NCBI GenBank assembly: GCA_028023455.1
Contig: JAQFVV010012511.1
Span: 248,001-312,000, forward strand
Origin: Epiperipatus broadwayi
Lineage: Eukaryota > Onychophora > Udeonychophora > Euonychophora > Peripatidae
DNA length: 64,000 nucleotides
Reading direction: 5' to 3'
In this document: positions 1 through 12,728 of the stretch, one piece after another
Layout: every line of letters begins with the position of its first letter
How positions within the stretch are numbered: the stretch's first letter is position 1
Notes under the pieces: model-generated
Told to the model about the DNA's origin: nothing
The model's database searches: none
Seen by the model: the letters and a program-made list of their open reading frames with translations, nothing else
Translations under genes and position numbers: made by a program

Positions 1-750
1 TGGACTTCCTTAATCAGTGCTATGTCAGGAAATATTTAAAATCAAGATGGATAGGACTGCATTTTTGGAGGCACCAGAGTAAACAAAGACACAGGTAAAC
101 TGTGTGCAGAAAACCATTGGCAAAAGTATGATTCTAGAAAAGGTAGATACTTCTTCCTTAATTACTGAGGAAGAGCAGCAGAAGTTGATCGAAATCTTAG
201 AAGATCATTCTTTGGTATTTTCTAACAAACCTGGTGCAATGCATAGATACATTCACCACATAAGGGTCACAGAGGAAACCTACTTTAAAAATCACACATA
301 TCCCATTCCATTTCAGTATAAAAAGGAAGTGAGGACCCATTGCAACAAATAACAAATAGGGAGGTTGTTGAAAAAAATCCATTCCCATATAACAAACCCT
401 TAGTCACAGTAAAGAAAAAAATGGATCTGTGCAATTCTTGGATGTATGTAAACTGAAAAAGTTCACTAAAGAGACATCCCACATCCTATTCAGGAATTAT
501 TTGTCCATCTGGTCAACAAAAATATTTTCTCAATTGTGGATCTGACTTCAAGTTATTAACAGAATATACTAGTTAGATATAATGGCTATTCAAATGCATA
601 TATTTTGGACTAATTAAAAGTGGAGCAGGATTAGTTAGGTGTCTGAGTCAAGTGTCACCTGAACTAAAAGATATTTAGTATGCTATGTGGATGATGTTGT
701 CTTTACATCCATCAATCCTGAAAAACTTTTGAAACATCTCAACATGTTCC

Positions 751-1075
751 TTAACCTCTTTTTTGCTGATTATTTTATTGGCTGAGTGAGGTAAAAGTCT
801 AAACTTTTAATTGGTCAATTCACAAACTCAAGCATCAAAATATATTCATCTTTTAATATTATATTCACTTTAGTTTCGTTTGTAAAAAGTATATTAATAA
901 TTTGTCAGGTTATGAAAGTGAACAAAAGTTTTTTCAAAAATAAATTTTTATTTATAATTATAAAAATATTTGATAGTGACAAATCTAAAATGAACATTAC
1001 TCACCAACCAAAAAGTTTTGCTGACATCAATGATTTCTTTCTCAATTTTATGTTGCAGATAAGTAAATAATTTTT
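751..1075 (+). mobile_element. piggyBac-like non-autonomous element, fragment
   Basis: This insertion begins with TTAACC inside the decayed Ty3 pol, just after the YVDD region, and the pol homology resumes at about 1075. Its sequence runs parallel to the first ~300 bases of the complete element at 43970-44716, sharing the start, an AATTGGYCAAYTCACAAACT segment and a TTCAAAAATAAAT segment. The right terminus is not recognisable, so the copy is truncated or eroded. It has no coding capacity. Confidence 0.7.
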
Positions 1076-2779
1076 GCAATAGAAAACTTCCCAAGACCCC
1101 ACAAGTAGCAAACAGGTGAGATCCTTCATATGGGAGTGTAACTATTATGATAGATTTTATAAAAACTTCACCAGGGATGCAGCCTCATTATTTCAGAAAG
1201 ATCATCCGTGGAACTGGTCCATGGGCCAAGAACAGAATCTTAGTAAGGAAAATGTCTTGAAGGCTATAATACTTTTCCATCTCCATTTTATCCATTCTTT
1301 TTATCTGCAACAGATAACAGTCTACAAAGGCTGGGTGTGGTGATTTTTCAGTTGGATGATCACAAAAACCATACACCCTTAGGAGTGCTGCATGAAACTA
1401 TACCACCATCAGACAAAAAGCATTAGCAATTTTATAGGTATGTAGGAAATTTCAAACAGTTTCTACTGGGGTCCAAAGTCATCATCATTACTAATCAAGT
1501 GTTTGGGATTTCTTAACCAAGGATACCTAACAAGTGGCCATCTGATCTGGTGGAGTTTATCCTTATAGAAGTTCACATAGAGATTTGCCACTGCCCAGGA
1601 CCAAGAATATAGTGGGGGATATACTGTGCTATCATGCAGTTGACCTACTACAAAAGAACCTCATCATAGAGAATGAATGCCATATCTATCATCATAGACA
1701 CATCAGTATAACAAGAACTAAATAATTTATATCAACTACAAAAGAGTTATCTAATGTATGGACAAATAATAAAAACATTAGAACAAGATGAAAATTCAGG
1801 AGGAAATGTTCATATCCTGAGAATGGGACACAGCTATAAATTAGAAAAATGGCCTGTTATTTTAAAAAATGAATTATGCTGGAAACCCTTGGAAGATATT
1901 AGAGACCACCTCATCATATATATTCATTGCCACTATAGACATTATGGCTCTCGGAAAATCAAACAGGCCATATGACAAGTTCCATTGGCCTGAAATGTAT
2001 TTCAGCATTCCCTCTATTTTACACAAATATCAGCTATGTTCAAAGAACAAACCTCCAGATATATGTGGGAATCAACCATTTCATTCTTCCACAATATCCA
2101 AACAAACTACTTGTTGTTGTCCACTATGGATCTGTCATCCTTTAAGCAGTTCAAGTTTCTAATGGTGACTTATGATGTATTTTCAAAATATATGGCTGTC
2201 TATAAAATACATGGCTGTCTATCCATAATGCCAAAACGATGCTCATTATACCATAAGAGCCTCCATCATAAACAGTTTACAGAGGTCAAGAAGCCCCAAG
2301 CTGTCCTTTCTGACCATGAATCCTGATTTATGTCCACAGGGAATGGAAGGTGTGGATAGAGAAGAATGGAATGACACAATCTGACATCCATTAAAAAGTC
2401 AATCAAACCCATGCAAACAGGTCATGATAGAATTAAGCCAATTGTTTCATACATATAATGGGGAAAACCATAGAGGATGGATAAACCAAATGAAAACCAT
2501 GATGAAATATATGAATTGGACGAACAATGAATTCACTGGATTTTCTCCATGCATCTTCATTTGGGGCAGGATTGCCCTTTATTAATTAAAACTTTGCTTC
2601 CTGTGGAAACCAAAAACTTTAACACAAACCAGCACTAGAATAGGGCCTGTTCACACTTGAAAAATATGGCCAAATAGATGAAAAACCCAAGGAATTATCA
2701 AACTTAATGTGGGGGACCTGGTTTTGGGTTGTATCCCACAGGTAAGTAATCCTCCAAAGAACCAATACAAAAAATTCTT

Positions 2780-2926
2780 TCCCCTCTGTGATGGTCCAGT
2801 GACTATCTGAAAAAGTGTGGGGACAATGCTTTTGTCCTAGAAGATCAATGCTGTTTCCTCTAGATGGCCCAGTGACTATCCCCCAAAAAATGAGGACAAT
2901 GCTTTTGTCCAAGATCAAGACATGGG
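2780..2926 (+). repeat. 73-bp tandem duplication in the integrase tail
   Basis: Two imperfect copies of a ~73-bp unit both contain CCAGTGACTATC and GACAATGCTTTTGTCC. They correspond to the GPY/F module at the C-terminus of the Ty3 integrase relic, so the module was duplicated in this copy. Confidence 0.75.
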
Positions 2927-2995
2927 AAACATGTAATGATGAAGCTTCAATTTATACTGAATTTAAGAAAGGTTAACAGAACCCTCCATTAATGT

Positions 2996-5585
2996 TTGTC
3001 AGGGGGAAGTTCAAAAATTTTATCCCATTTAGGCTTTACAACTGTTCGCATATTTTTTTTTGATATATAGTCATTTACTATCTATTTGTATTAATATATA
3101 ACCTGAGTTAGGCTGGTTGACTACCCAGATAAACAGTCTTTTTTTTTTCTTTTTCTAACTGGAGAGATATGAAGCCATATATATGCTTCATACCAACTCA
3201 CAAATACATAATTTTAACTTGTGACTTCCGATTTATATTTTTAATTTTGTCAGAAATTTATTTATTACAAATTTATTAAAAGCATTTTTTACTCATTAAA
3301 ATTTATTTTTAAAATGTGAGGTATAGTAGGGGCCAGAAAGCGAGCTGAGACAATTGTATAACCAATTCTAGAAATTTCTAAGATACAATTAATTTAGAAT
3401 TCGGCTAAACTCCTGAACATTTTAGTTGGTAAAAGCAGATTAACTATAGAACATAAAGATACATTTATAATTGGTAGAGAAATCTTACTTAAATAAAAAA
3501 AAAAAAAGAAATCTCTTTGCATTTCATATTGGCAAGAATGTTTTCAATATTTTAACTTGTAGTAAAAGGTGTTAATGTATGTTTAATTACTGCCAAAAAT
3601 GCTATACATAAAAGGCATTAGGAATTTGGAAAACTTTACTAATTAATAAAATATATACTAGATTAAATTGTCATTAAACTGATCAAAATTGTCACCAGCA
3701 AAAATATATTTTAATTAAAAATTAATCTGGATGCCTTTTGTCTAAAATCATATAAATATTTTAGAAAAAATGTTAAAGATTTTTCTTTCCTTCTGATTAT
3801 TGTTTTGTTCTTCTGAGAAGATTCTTGAAGATTATTGCAATCACGGTTGCTATAAGCCTATACAATGCTAACCAGTAATTAGAAAGCTGTCCCCTTCATA
3901 TTTGTCATCTCCGAGGAGCAGGAGTTGAAATCCCAATGGAGTGGGGTGAAGTGCTGCATATCTGGAGTCTGCTGACCATTATATCTGTGCCTAAGATGCT
4001 GCCATCATATATTAATTCAGCTGGCTGACCTACTGTGTCATCATTCCTGAAGTAAGAAACCACCTTCAGCCAAATATGCTTTCTGAAGAATCAGTCTGTC
4101 TTCAATCAAATAATATCCGAGACGAAATAGAACAATCTAGGAACAATTGCTTCATGAAAACTAGCATCGCCATTATCTCTTATGCTGCTCTTCATATTTG
4201 CATATTTTTAAATCATTCATGAAGGTATAAGAGGCAGGAATATTTGAACTCTATATATGAAAATCTGCAACCCTTATAATGGTAAAACAATTTATATAGA
4301 TGTTTCTTTTTTATGTGTATCATCTAATTTTATTCATTTTTAATTTTACTTTAACTAACTTATATTGATAAGAATAATCAAATATATTACTATATATGAT
4401 CATTCTTAAATCTTACATATATGCTATATTTATTATTCTTAAAATCAGGTGACAGAGGGCAATTTTTGTAAACACATTTTACTTCTTAAAATTCTAAGAA
4501 TTGGCTCTCTTCCCTAAGCTACATCAATTAAAACTTCTACCTCACCTGTTCAATGATTTTGCTGTGTTTTTTTTTTTTTAAAAAAAAAATCTGCGATGTG
4601 TTACAAATACAGATTTTCTTTTTGCAATCAGAAACCATGTTATTTTTCCTTTTTTTTTTTTAACAATTATAAAATAAGTTGAAAGTAGTCTTGAAAATAA
4701 TATTAAACTAAGATTAATCTTCGTTTTATTTGAAGGGACAAAATTATGTCAGCTGAAAAGTTAAGGTCAGTTTTCATAAATGTTTCATTATAATTAGATA
4801 TATAAATCATACATCTCTCAAGCTATCATGTAATGTATTTAAAATGTATGTATGAGATCTATAGGGTAGACCTTTAACTAAGCAGGTTATTTGAATCTTT
4901 TAACTTAATTTAAATGTATTAAGCTTTACTTTGGCCAGTAAAGTAATATATGACCACTTGTTTAAACTAACAATATGACGACTCATGCTTAGCTTTGTTG
5001 ATCTTTTAATTTCAGGCTTTTGTAGATTATTTAGGGCTCTTCATTTTAATTAATTTGTTATTGGGTTATTTATATATCTAAATTTTATTTTAATTTATAT
5101 ATTTGTTTTTCAAGCAAATATTGATTCCTGCTTTGAGAAAATGGATTTGCTAAATATATTCCTAGATACGATCACGCTAATGGTGGACATATCTCATTTT
5201 ATACTCTGAGAATCTTGGCCGTTATTCTTATTATTATCAATGCAGATGCTCATACCTGCTTGATAGTAATCAATTCATTACTGATTGTAGATGTTCATTT
5301 CTACTCTATATGATCCTCTTATTTGTATGACTCCATCTCTGCTTTGTTATCGGATATCCTGCTATGTGGCACTGCATCTCATATTTTCTTTATATATATT
5401 TTAATAACTGATAGTCCAAGGATGCAATCTGTCATAATTATGAGTATATGGCAGTCATCTATTTATGACTCTAACTTTGATATAGTCAACATACTTCTAT
5501 CATAACCCTGCTTGATTATTTGTTAAAACATGGTAGAATGTCCGTCCTAGAGATTAAGACATATAAAGCTTATAGTTCCTCTATT
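2996..5585. other. No gene recognised; AT-rich
   Basis: This stretch is mostly AT-rich unique-looking sequence with A and T runs. The parts at about 3777-4210 and 5150-5510 are less AT-rich and could be decayed mobile elements, but neither strand gave a recognisable protein. The open frame at 5323-5505 has no recognisable domain. Confidence 0.5.
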
Positions 5586-5593
5586 GTATAAGT

Positions 5594-7175
5594 CAGTGTT
5601 TCCCAACCTGTGGTACGCGTACCACTGGTGGTACGCGAGTTGCTGGTTGGTGGTACACGAAAAATTATCAATAATGGCGGACATAAAAAAAATTAAATCA
5701 TAAAAATATAGAAACGTTTTTTCCTATAATTCATAAAAATCATTTTAATTAATAATATTGTACAGTAAAGTTGTTAATATGTACAGTCGATAACGATCTT
5801 TAATGTTAATGATAAAATTGAAAGTATGATTAAGAAATTAGATTTTTGAAAACAGTAATATATATAAGTATTGAAAACAATCAACAGGAAGTATTCTAAA
5901 TTTTACATATTTTTTTGCTTGAAAATAAGGTTAGTCTGTCTCAAGATATACGAGAAAATATAATAGCACATTTAACAGGATTAAAATTGTCTTTCATGGA
6001 ATATTTTCCAAAACCCGAAAACACAAATGATAATTGGATTTCAAACCCCTTCTATGCAGAAAATTTAGAAAAAGCTACATCATTATCAATAAAAAATAAA
6101 GAAAATTTAATAGAATTATCATGTGACAGAACTTTACAAGTAGAATTCAAATGACACAATCTAATTAATTTTTGGTTAAACATTAAAGAATATGAACAAC
6201 TTTCTGAGAAAGCTCTTAAATTATTATTACCATTTACTAGTACGGAATTAGTAGAAAGATCTTTTTCTTCATATATTTTTTTAAAAAATAAGTATTGAAG
6301 CAGATTGAACGCAACTGTAGACTTAAGGGTATACCTCGCATCTTTTGAACCATATTTCAAAAAATTATGTTGTTCGAAACAAGCACAAAGATGTCATTAA
6401 ATTTATTTTATAAAAATATTTGATTATGATAAGAAAATATACTAATTGGTTTTTTTATAATTTTGTGTTTTTATTAAAACCATTTATTAGTAAACGAAAT
6501 ATGACAAAATAGTAGATAAATAATGAGTCGGATCAAGGCAAATCAATCTAAATTATTTAATTTGAAAGAATGTATCAGAAAAGGATCATACCCAGAAATT
6601 AGACTCTCATTAATTCTTGATTATCTATTGTGGATTACTAGATGTAAGCTAGTATTTAATCATCAAAATTTTAATCCTATTAACTTCATGCTGAATAACA
6701 TAAAGAAAACACTAGCCTGATAACCCCTGAGGTTATTTTTACCATGACTTGGGACATGCTGGATTTATCCTCTCCATGGCCCAACCAATAGCAAGATGCT
6801 CCGAAAAAGAGAAAACAGATTCAAATTCGGGAAAACCAAATGAAGGAATGAGAAAACACTTTGAACAAAATATGTAATCTTTAATAAATTATTTTGGAAA
6901 AAATATGAAACTTTGAACAAACACATACATATAAATATGTTACAGTGAGTTTATAATCTGGCGTGACATTTAAGTGTGTTTCAATGTAATTTGCCTCATT
7001 ATGAGATGCAATACATACATGATCACCCTATAATATTTATAATGCAAATAAAATAACACACTCGCAGTAACAAATTTCACAAAATACAATCATTTTTACG
7101 AAGTGGTATTACAATTTAGCGTGATGTACTATCTATCAAGTGGTACGCAAGCCAAAAAAAAATTGGGAAACACTG
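5594..7175. mobile_element. hAT-superfamily DNA transposon, both ends present
   Basis: The element begins CAGTGTTTCCCAA and ends with the exact reverse complement TTGGGAAACACTG. It is flanked by a perfect 8-bp target duplication GTATAAGT (5586-5593 and 7176-7183), the hallmark of hAT elements. Subterminal GTGGTACGCG-type motifs recur near both ends. Inside are remnants of a hAT transposase C-terminus (5915-6400). Between that and the right end is a small open frame at 6523-6720 of unknown origin, perhaps part of a nested element. Confidence 0.92.
5915..6400 (+). pseudogene. hAT transposase C-terminal remnant (ZBED5-like)
   Basis: The first part is open at 5915-6154 and reads like the C-terminal half of ZBED5/SCAND3-type hAT transposases, with KLSFMEYFP followed by NWISNPF. 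After an in-frame stop the same frame continues with LSEKALKLLLPF and SFSSYIFLKNKY, the hAT dimerisation region. It then reads SRLNATVDLRVYLASFEP, typical of the family's end. The N-terminal BED finger and most of the catalytic core are missing. It lies inside the element bounded by the CAGTG termini, in the expected orientation. It cannot make active transposase. Confidence 0.85.
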
Positions 7176-7183
7176 GTATAAGT

Positions 7184-7654
7184 TAACAAAAAGTAATCTG
7201 CTTAGTTGTAATTAAAATTGTATTTTAATATTTAAATCTAGACATATAAATTTTACTTCCCTTTAGTTTTCTTTTATTATTGTTACTAATAAATTTTCTT
7301 TACACAGTATCTCTTGCATTTTGTGTCTTCTTTACCAGCATTAATTAAACAGTTATTTAATATATTTAAGAGAATAGCATATACACTGACATCAAATGCA
7401 TCGGTGACATGGAAATTGTCCTGGGAGAAATAGGTAATGGGGTTCGATTTTGCACTGTTTGTGGTAATGTTTATTTCGATTTTATACACAGACATGTGAG
7501 TTAGTGGTCACTGCTTGGTTTAGAAATCGTATATAAAGTATCTGACCATTACATTATATATTTAAATACTATTTTTTATATATGTTTGAAACAGTTATCA
7601 AGATTTGATATGGATACAACTCAATGTTTTCCTGAAGATTTGTGATGATGCTAT
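7184..7654. other. No gene recognised
   Basis: This is AT-rich sequence after the hAT element. A 69-codon open frame on the minus strand (7286-7495) has balanced-looking composition but no recognisable domain and no good splice sites, so it is not called. Confidence 0.4.
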
Positions 7655-8006
7655 TTTTGTTGTATTTATATATTGGACTATTTCCAATCATCTAATGTTA
7701 ATTATTAAATGTGTTTAGAAAAATTTAACTTTATTTAAATATTTTAATTATATTCAATTGTTAGTAATAGCATACAGGTTAGTATATGCACAATGTTTCA
7801 AATCTAAGGTCCAGGTTCAATTCTTATGGTAGTATTGTCACTGATCAGACCAGCAACACCTGAAGAAGAGAGGAGAATACCTCTTGAAATATAGTGCATA
7901 TACTAACCTGTGTGCAATCACTAGCAGTTTAATGTAATTGGAATATTTAAATAAGCATTCAACACTTATTAGATTATGGAAATAATCCAATATATAAATA
8001 CAAAAA
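7655..8006. repeat. Fold-back inverted repeat, ~350 bp
   Basis: Imperfect arms of about 110-140 bp face each other around a ~100-bp centre. The inner arms match perfectly over 18 bp (ACAGGTTAGTATATGCAC against its reverse complement). The homology continues outward to a shared TTTATATATTGGA-type end. The centre holds CCAGGTTCAATTC, which resembles a pol III B box. It is probably a fold-back MITE or an inverted SINE pair; no protein is encoded. Confidence 0.8.
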
Positions 8007-10915
8007 TCCAACCCAATTTTCTTCTAAATTTATCATTTTAATATATTAATTAAATGAATTGTACACTTTATATATGTATTTTATCTTATTTATATGCAAT
8101 TATTTATTCTATTTATATCATTAACTTCATAGTAAATTTTTAAAAATATTTACATAATTCAATCCTTATTTAACATACCAACTTTAAATCTTTATGATGA
8201 TAACAATGTTAAATAATAATGTAAATAGTTATAGGCAACATAATTAGTAATAAATGAATTACAAGAATGTACATTAGTGAACAAATGGAAATGAAAAGAC
8301 TAATTTTTTTTATATTAAATATAATATTCATATCAAAGTTAAAGCCTGTATTTAATTTATAAGTGCCTATAATCATTTATTTTTTAAGAACAGATTGCAA
8401 ATAAGTAAAAGATATTGAAAATATATTAATTTTATTTATTATTTACAGTTTATATAGCAGGAAGTAATGAATATTTATCTTAAAATATAGGAATATCCAG
8501 TTAATAAAGCATTGTTTTATAAATGGATATTAACCAGAAATTTTTTTTTTTCATTATCATTGGATGTATTGTATATAAGATCTCCAAGATATTTGATTCC
8601 CAATTTGTTTTTTTTTTGGGGTGTGTTATTTTCCCAGCTCAAACAGTGTAGGAAATAGAAAAATCACACTAGTGATAATTGATATTTATAAATTTTTAAT
8701 CATTCATGACTATATAGCAACTTAAATTTTTTTACTATCTTTATACAAGTAGTGTAAATGCATTGAGAAAATAATACCAATAAAAGAATATTATCCTATT
8801 ATAAATCAGCCAGTTTAATAGTGCATATTGTGAAATCATTGTAAGATATTTAATGTTATTATTCATTTAGATTTGGAATACCAGAAATATACATGGATAT
8901 AAAAATTTTGTCAGCTTATTTTTATTATTATTTATTGTCCAATCATAAGAAATTTTTACATACAAAATTTAGACTTTTTTTTTTTTTGAAATGACATTGG
9001 ACATTATATGTAATATTATTTTCAAAATATAAAACAGTATTGTAAAGAACAAACAATCAAAAATTCAAAAACTTTTTCACTATATCTAACTACAGCACGA
9101 TGATTTAATTACACATATAACTTATCTTGCATCATATCTACAAAGAAAAATTTGAATTATGATGATTACAATAAGATTTTGTATAATAGATTAGAGATAA
9201 ATGCATAAAATATATTTTGTCAAAAGAAAAATTTTAAACTATTAATCATATTAAAACACAATACAAATGATAAGAAATACATGCTAAATATTTACAAGTT
9301 ATATTCAGTTCATGTGTTTTTAATGCAGATTATGTTTGAATGAGAGCTAATCACTCTCTTGCAATTATAATATTTTTATTTTTTTTTATATATTCAATAT
9401 TCCAAATTTGTTTATACATGTGGCAAATAATAATAATTATTTTTTATTTAAAAGCTTTATGACATTCTTTTTATTTGGTATAACAAGATCACAATTTGGA
9501 TGTATAAATTTTTCTTGCTACAATGACATTATACAAATAATAATTATGAATACTTTTATTTTTATTATTATTAGAAAGCAAAAGTATTTAAATCTATGTT
9601 TTCCTTTAATTCCTCCAAGAGCTTAATGTTCAAAGTTAGGCATACATACATAATATACTTGTACAATTGGAATTGTCATATATTCATTTCCATAATTAAT
9701 TAATTCCAATTAACATGTTTGCCAATATATCCTGTACACATTACATGTGTATAAAACAATAAACAAGTTACATAACATAGTGGCAACCATTAAAATGATT
9801 TACTTAGATGGTAAGATGCTCCAAAGTCTTATTGAAAGGCCATATAAATATATATATATATGCTAATAATAGTTATATATATTGTAAAGGTTGGGAGGAG
9901 GGGGGGGGATCCATCTTTACAATATTTACAATATCATGTATGTTTCTTAAAAAAAAGATTTTGTCTTTTTTTCTACTGCACCAAGTTTGAAGTATTTATG
10001 AAGAAAGAATAGTGAATGTTATTGTTTTTTATACACATTTTGTTTTATAAAACTAGTAATTCCAGAAAACATTGTGATATTACTTTAAACTTACAACTGG
10101 AAATTGTTACAATTTTTCATTTTCTTTATTTGTTACCTTCGTGTGATTTCAATATGTATATTTTTGTAAAATTTTAACCAATTTGTACTTTCATTTACAC
10201 TTTAATGCATGAAAATCATTTGCTTATTATTAAAACACCTTTACTTGTTACACCCTAGCTTCTGAATTTGTTATTCTTTGTTTATGAAAGATGGCAATAG
10301 TGAAGGTGGTATATGGAGTAAAGGGACTATATGAATCACTTTAAAAATATTAATGATAATAATGTGTCAAAGTCTAACCTTTGTATTATAAATGGGGTCT
10401 GTGTCTCCCATAAAAACTCTGCTCAAATTCAGCAGAAAGTGTCTTCTTATAAAGTTCATTTACTTCACATTCTCAATCCAAAAAATTTATTTACAATAGT
10501 AGATTCATATCATCATAAACAGCACACTAAACAATAAATCAAATAATTCTGTGAACTTATCATATATTCAGAATATTACCAAACATTCTTAAATAAAATG
10601 TTTTCAGTAATTTTATGTTAAACCAATAAGGGGTTTATATCTTATTTTCATACAATTTGCAAGCTGCTATAATTATATATAACTAATTTATTTGAAGTCA
10701 TTATATTATTATGATGAATATTCACATTATCTAACTTATAAAATGCAGCAACAAAAATTGGAGACTGTTACATCTTTTTATCCCAAGTCCACCCTTTTAT
10801 TCAAAAAGCTTTAAAAGCTACTAAAATGTTTAAATTTATTCATATTCTCAAGTTGAGAAGCATCCAAGATAACAACTGCTGAAGATTTTTTTTTTCTATT
10901 GCTGGTTGATATAGC
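8007..10915. other. No gene recognised; AT-rich
   Basis: This is very AT-rich sequence with poly-T/poly-A runs and one G run at 9900-9908. The open frames here, such as 9408-9626 and 10331-10537, show no recognisable domain or splice context. Confidence 0.5.
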
Positions 10916-10921
10916 ATTTGT

Positions 10922-12404
10922 GGGTGCTAATTACTTAGCCAGGCTTGGCCGCTTGATGGCATTATTGCCAGGCAAAACCACCTACAAATGCCATTTATGC
11001 AGCCTCAGTTATGGTAAGAAAACAGTTCTGTTTATCTTAGCTATTTCAGGCCACTTGATGGCGTTCCACAGAAATATTACAGCCTATTTTGTGCTTCATG
11101 ACACTTTATGCAACTTCGCACATTTCACAGTTGGCTACCGTATCATCTGACTGTGTCTGGATTTTAAGTGGCCACAACTTTTGATATCTCCATAGCAGAG
11201 TAATTTCATTTCTTCTTAAATCATGGCGTCTGATTCACTAAGTACCATCCCCCCCCAACTTGGAATGTGAAAAACATTGGCAAAGGGTACCATAACATGA
11301 TTCGGCCGAGTTCATGCGAAAAGTCACGCTTTCATGAGAAAATATATGAGACCAATAAAATGACCACAGTGCGGCAAGCAGATTTACAAATTGTGCCAGT
11401 TACCAATGTCAGTCAAGCCCCTGTATTTGATTTCTAAAAATAAAATATTAAAGACATAGTAGAAAAAAATAAAGGGATCAAAAAAAGTAATTAATAATCA
11501 AAGTTCTTTTTAAAAAGGGCAAAATAGAAATCGCGTAATACAAATCGCCATACAGCCAAATAAAAAAAAGTTGACATATTTTAAAATGAAGTTTTGATCT
11601 TATTGTAATTTTTTGGGGGGTGGTGGGTTGAAATATGATCCAAAAATGTAATTAATAGTAAAAGTTGTTTTTAAAAATGGTAAAATAGACATCGCATAAT
11701 ACAAAATCAAGCCAAAAAAAAAAAAAACTCGCTGTATAGTAAAAAAAAAAAAAGAGGCGCCAACGTATTTTTTTTAATAAAAAAAAGAAAACAAAAGTTG
11801 AAAAAGTCAAAAGTTTTGATCTTTTTTAAATTTTTTTTTGGAGTGAGTGGGTTGAGAAATACTTTGTCGTCACTGAGACAAAAATTATTTTTGGTTTGTT
11901 TTTATTTTTTAAAAAAGTTAATAAAAATTGGTTTTAAAAGTAAAAGTTTTACTATATCAGCAGTATACAAATAAAGCCAAAAAAAAAAATCATCGTATAG
12001 CCAAGAAAAAAAAGGTCACTGTATTTTTTTAACAAAAAAAAAAAGAAAATGAAAGTTGAAAAAGTCAAAACTTTGATCTTATTTTAATTTGGGTGGGGAT
12101 GAGAAATAATTTGTCTTCACTGAGACAAAAGTTAGAGACAAAAAAGGTTATTTTTGATTTGTTTTTATTTTTTAAAAAAGGTAATAAAAATCGGTTTTAA
12201 AACTAAAAGTTTTACTATATCAGTGGTATACAAATAAAGCAAAAAAAAAAAATCGCTGTATGGCCAAAAAAAAAAAAAAATCGCTATATTTTAAAAAGAA
12301 AACGAAAGTTGTTAAAAATCATGGCCCAGTAATGTTGCATTATATTGTTTTTGACTGGCAACAATGCCATCAAGCGGCCAAGCCTCGCTAAGTAATTAGA
12401 ACCC
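10922..12404. mobile_element. TIR element of unassigned superfamily, 6-bp TSD
   Basis: The ends are inverted repeats of about 56 bp with roughly four mismatches, beginning GGGTKCTAATTACTTAGC. They contain GGCCGCTTGATGGCATT; a related GGCCACTTGATGGCGTT occurs again 130 bp inside the left end. Both flanks carry ATTTGT (10916-10921 and 12405-12410), a candidate 6-bp target duplication. The inside has no transposase and consists largely of tandem repeats rich in A and T runs. The open frame covering the left end (10899-11150) is a by-product of the terminal repeat. The superfamily could not be assigned. Confidence 0.8.
11450..12310 (+). repeat. ~263-bp diverged tandem repeats inside the TIR element
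   Basis: Units repeat AGTTTTACTATATCAGYRGTATACAAATAAAG-like segments (split here by ambiguity), an A-run, a GTATRGCC segment and GAAARTTGAAAAAGTCAAAA. Clear copies lie near 11921 and 12184, and more diverged ones begin near 11450. Copies differ mainly in homopolymer length. Confidence 0.75.
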
Positions 12405-12410
12405 ATTTGT

Positions 12411-12728
12411 GTTTTTTTAATATATTAATTATTAAACCAAAATCTTATGTAAGCTGTGTTCAAAACATTCAAAATATTCTGAAAATCATCACTTGAACTG
12501 GAAAGCATAGCACAATCATTAGCATATTATAAATCTAAAAATAAAAAAAGTGAAGATCTCATTTTTGATTTTAAGCAATTCAAATTAAAAAGCTTTATTA
12601 TCGAACTTATATACAGGTACTTGTTTCATGAAGTCACCAACAAAGTGTTCCACAGACCATTATTTTAGAAAAATGGAAAATAAAATGTAGCTAATATAGA
12701 ATCCTGTTTAATGCTAATTTTCATTTCA
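12411..12728. other. No gene recognised
   Basis: This is an AT-rich spacer between the TIR element and the palindromic repeat cluster; nothing is recognised on either strand. Confidence 0.5.

Larger units (their letters stand above)
1..2995 (+). pseudogene. Decayed Ty3/gypsy retrotransposon pol
   Basis: This is a relic of a Ty3/gypsy polyprotein, read from fragments in several frames. The piece at 104-352 matches the start of the reverse transcriptase, including the YPIPFQY segment that parallels YPIPYQY in the element at 37-48 kb. A YVDD catalytic motif lies at about 684-695. The segment CNYYDRFYKNF (near 1137-1170) is the region after the RT catalytic centre. The integrase zinc-finger region is near 1930-1975. 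The core reads LMVTYDVFSKY from 2158, LSDHES at 2308-2326 and SQSNPC near 2400. A duplicated GPY-like module follows at 2780-2926. Many stops and frame breaks make it non-functional. The start lies off the window. A purine run (AGGGGGAAG) at 3001-3009 could be its polypurine tract, but no LTR was identified after it. Confidence 0.85.
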
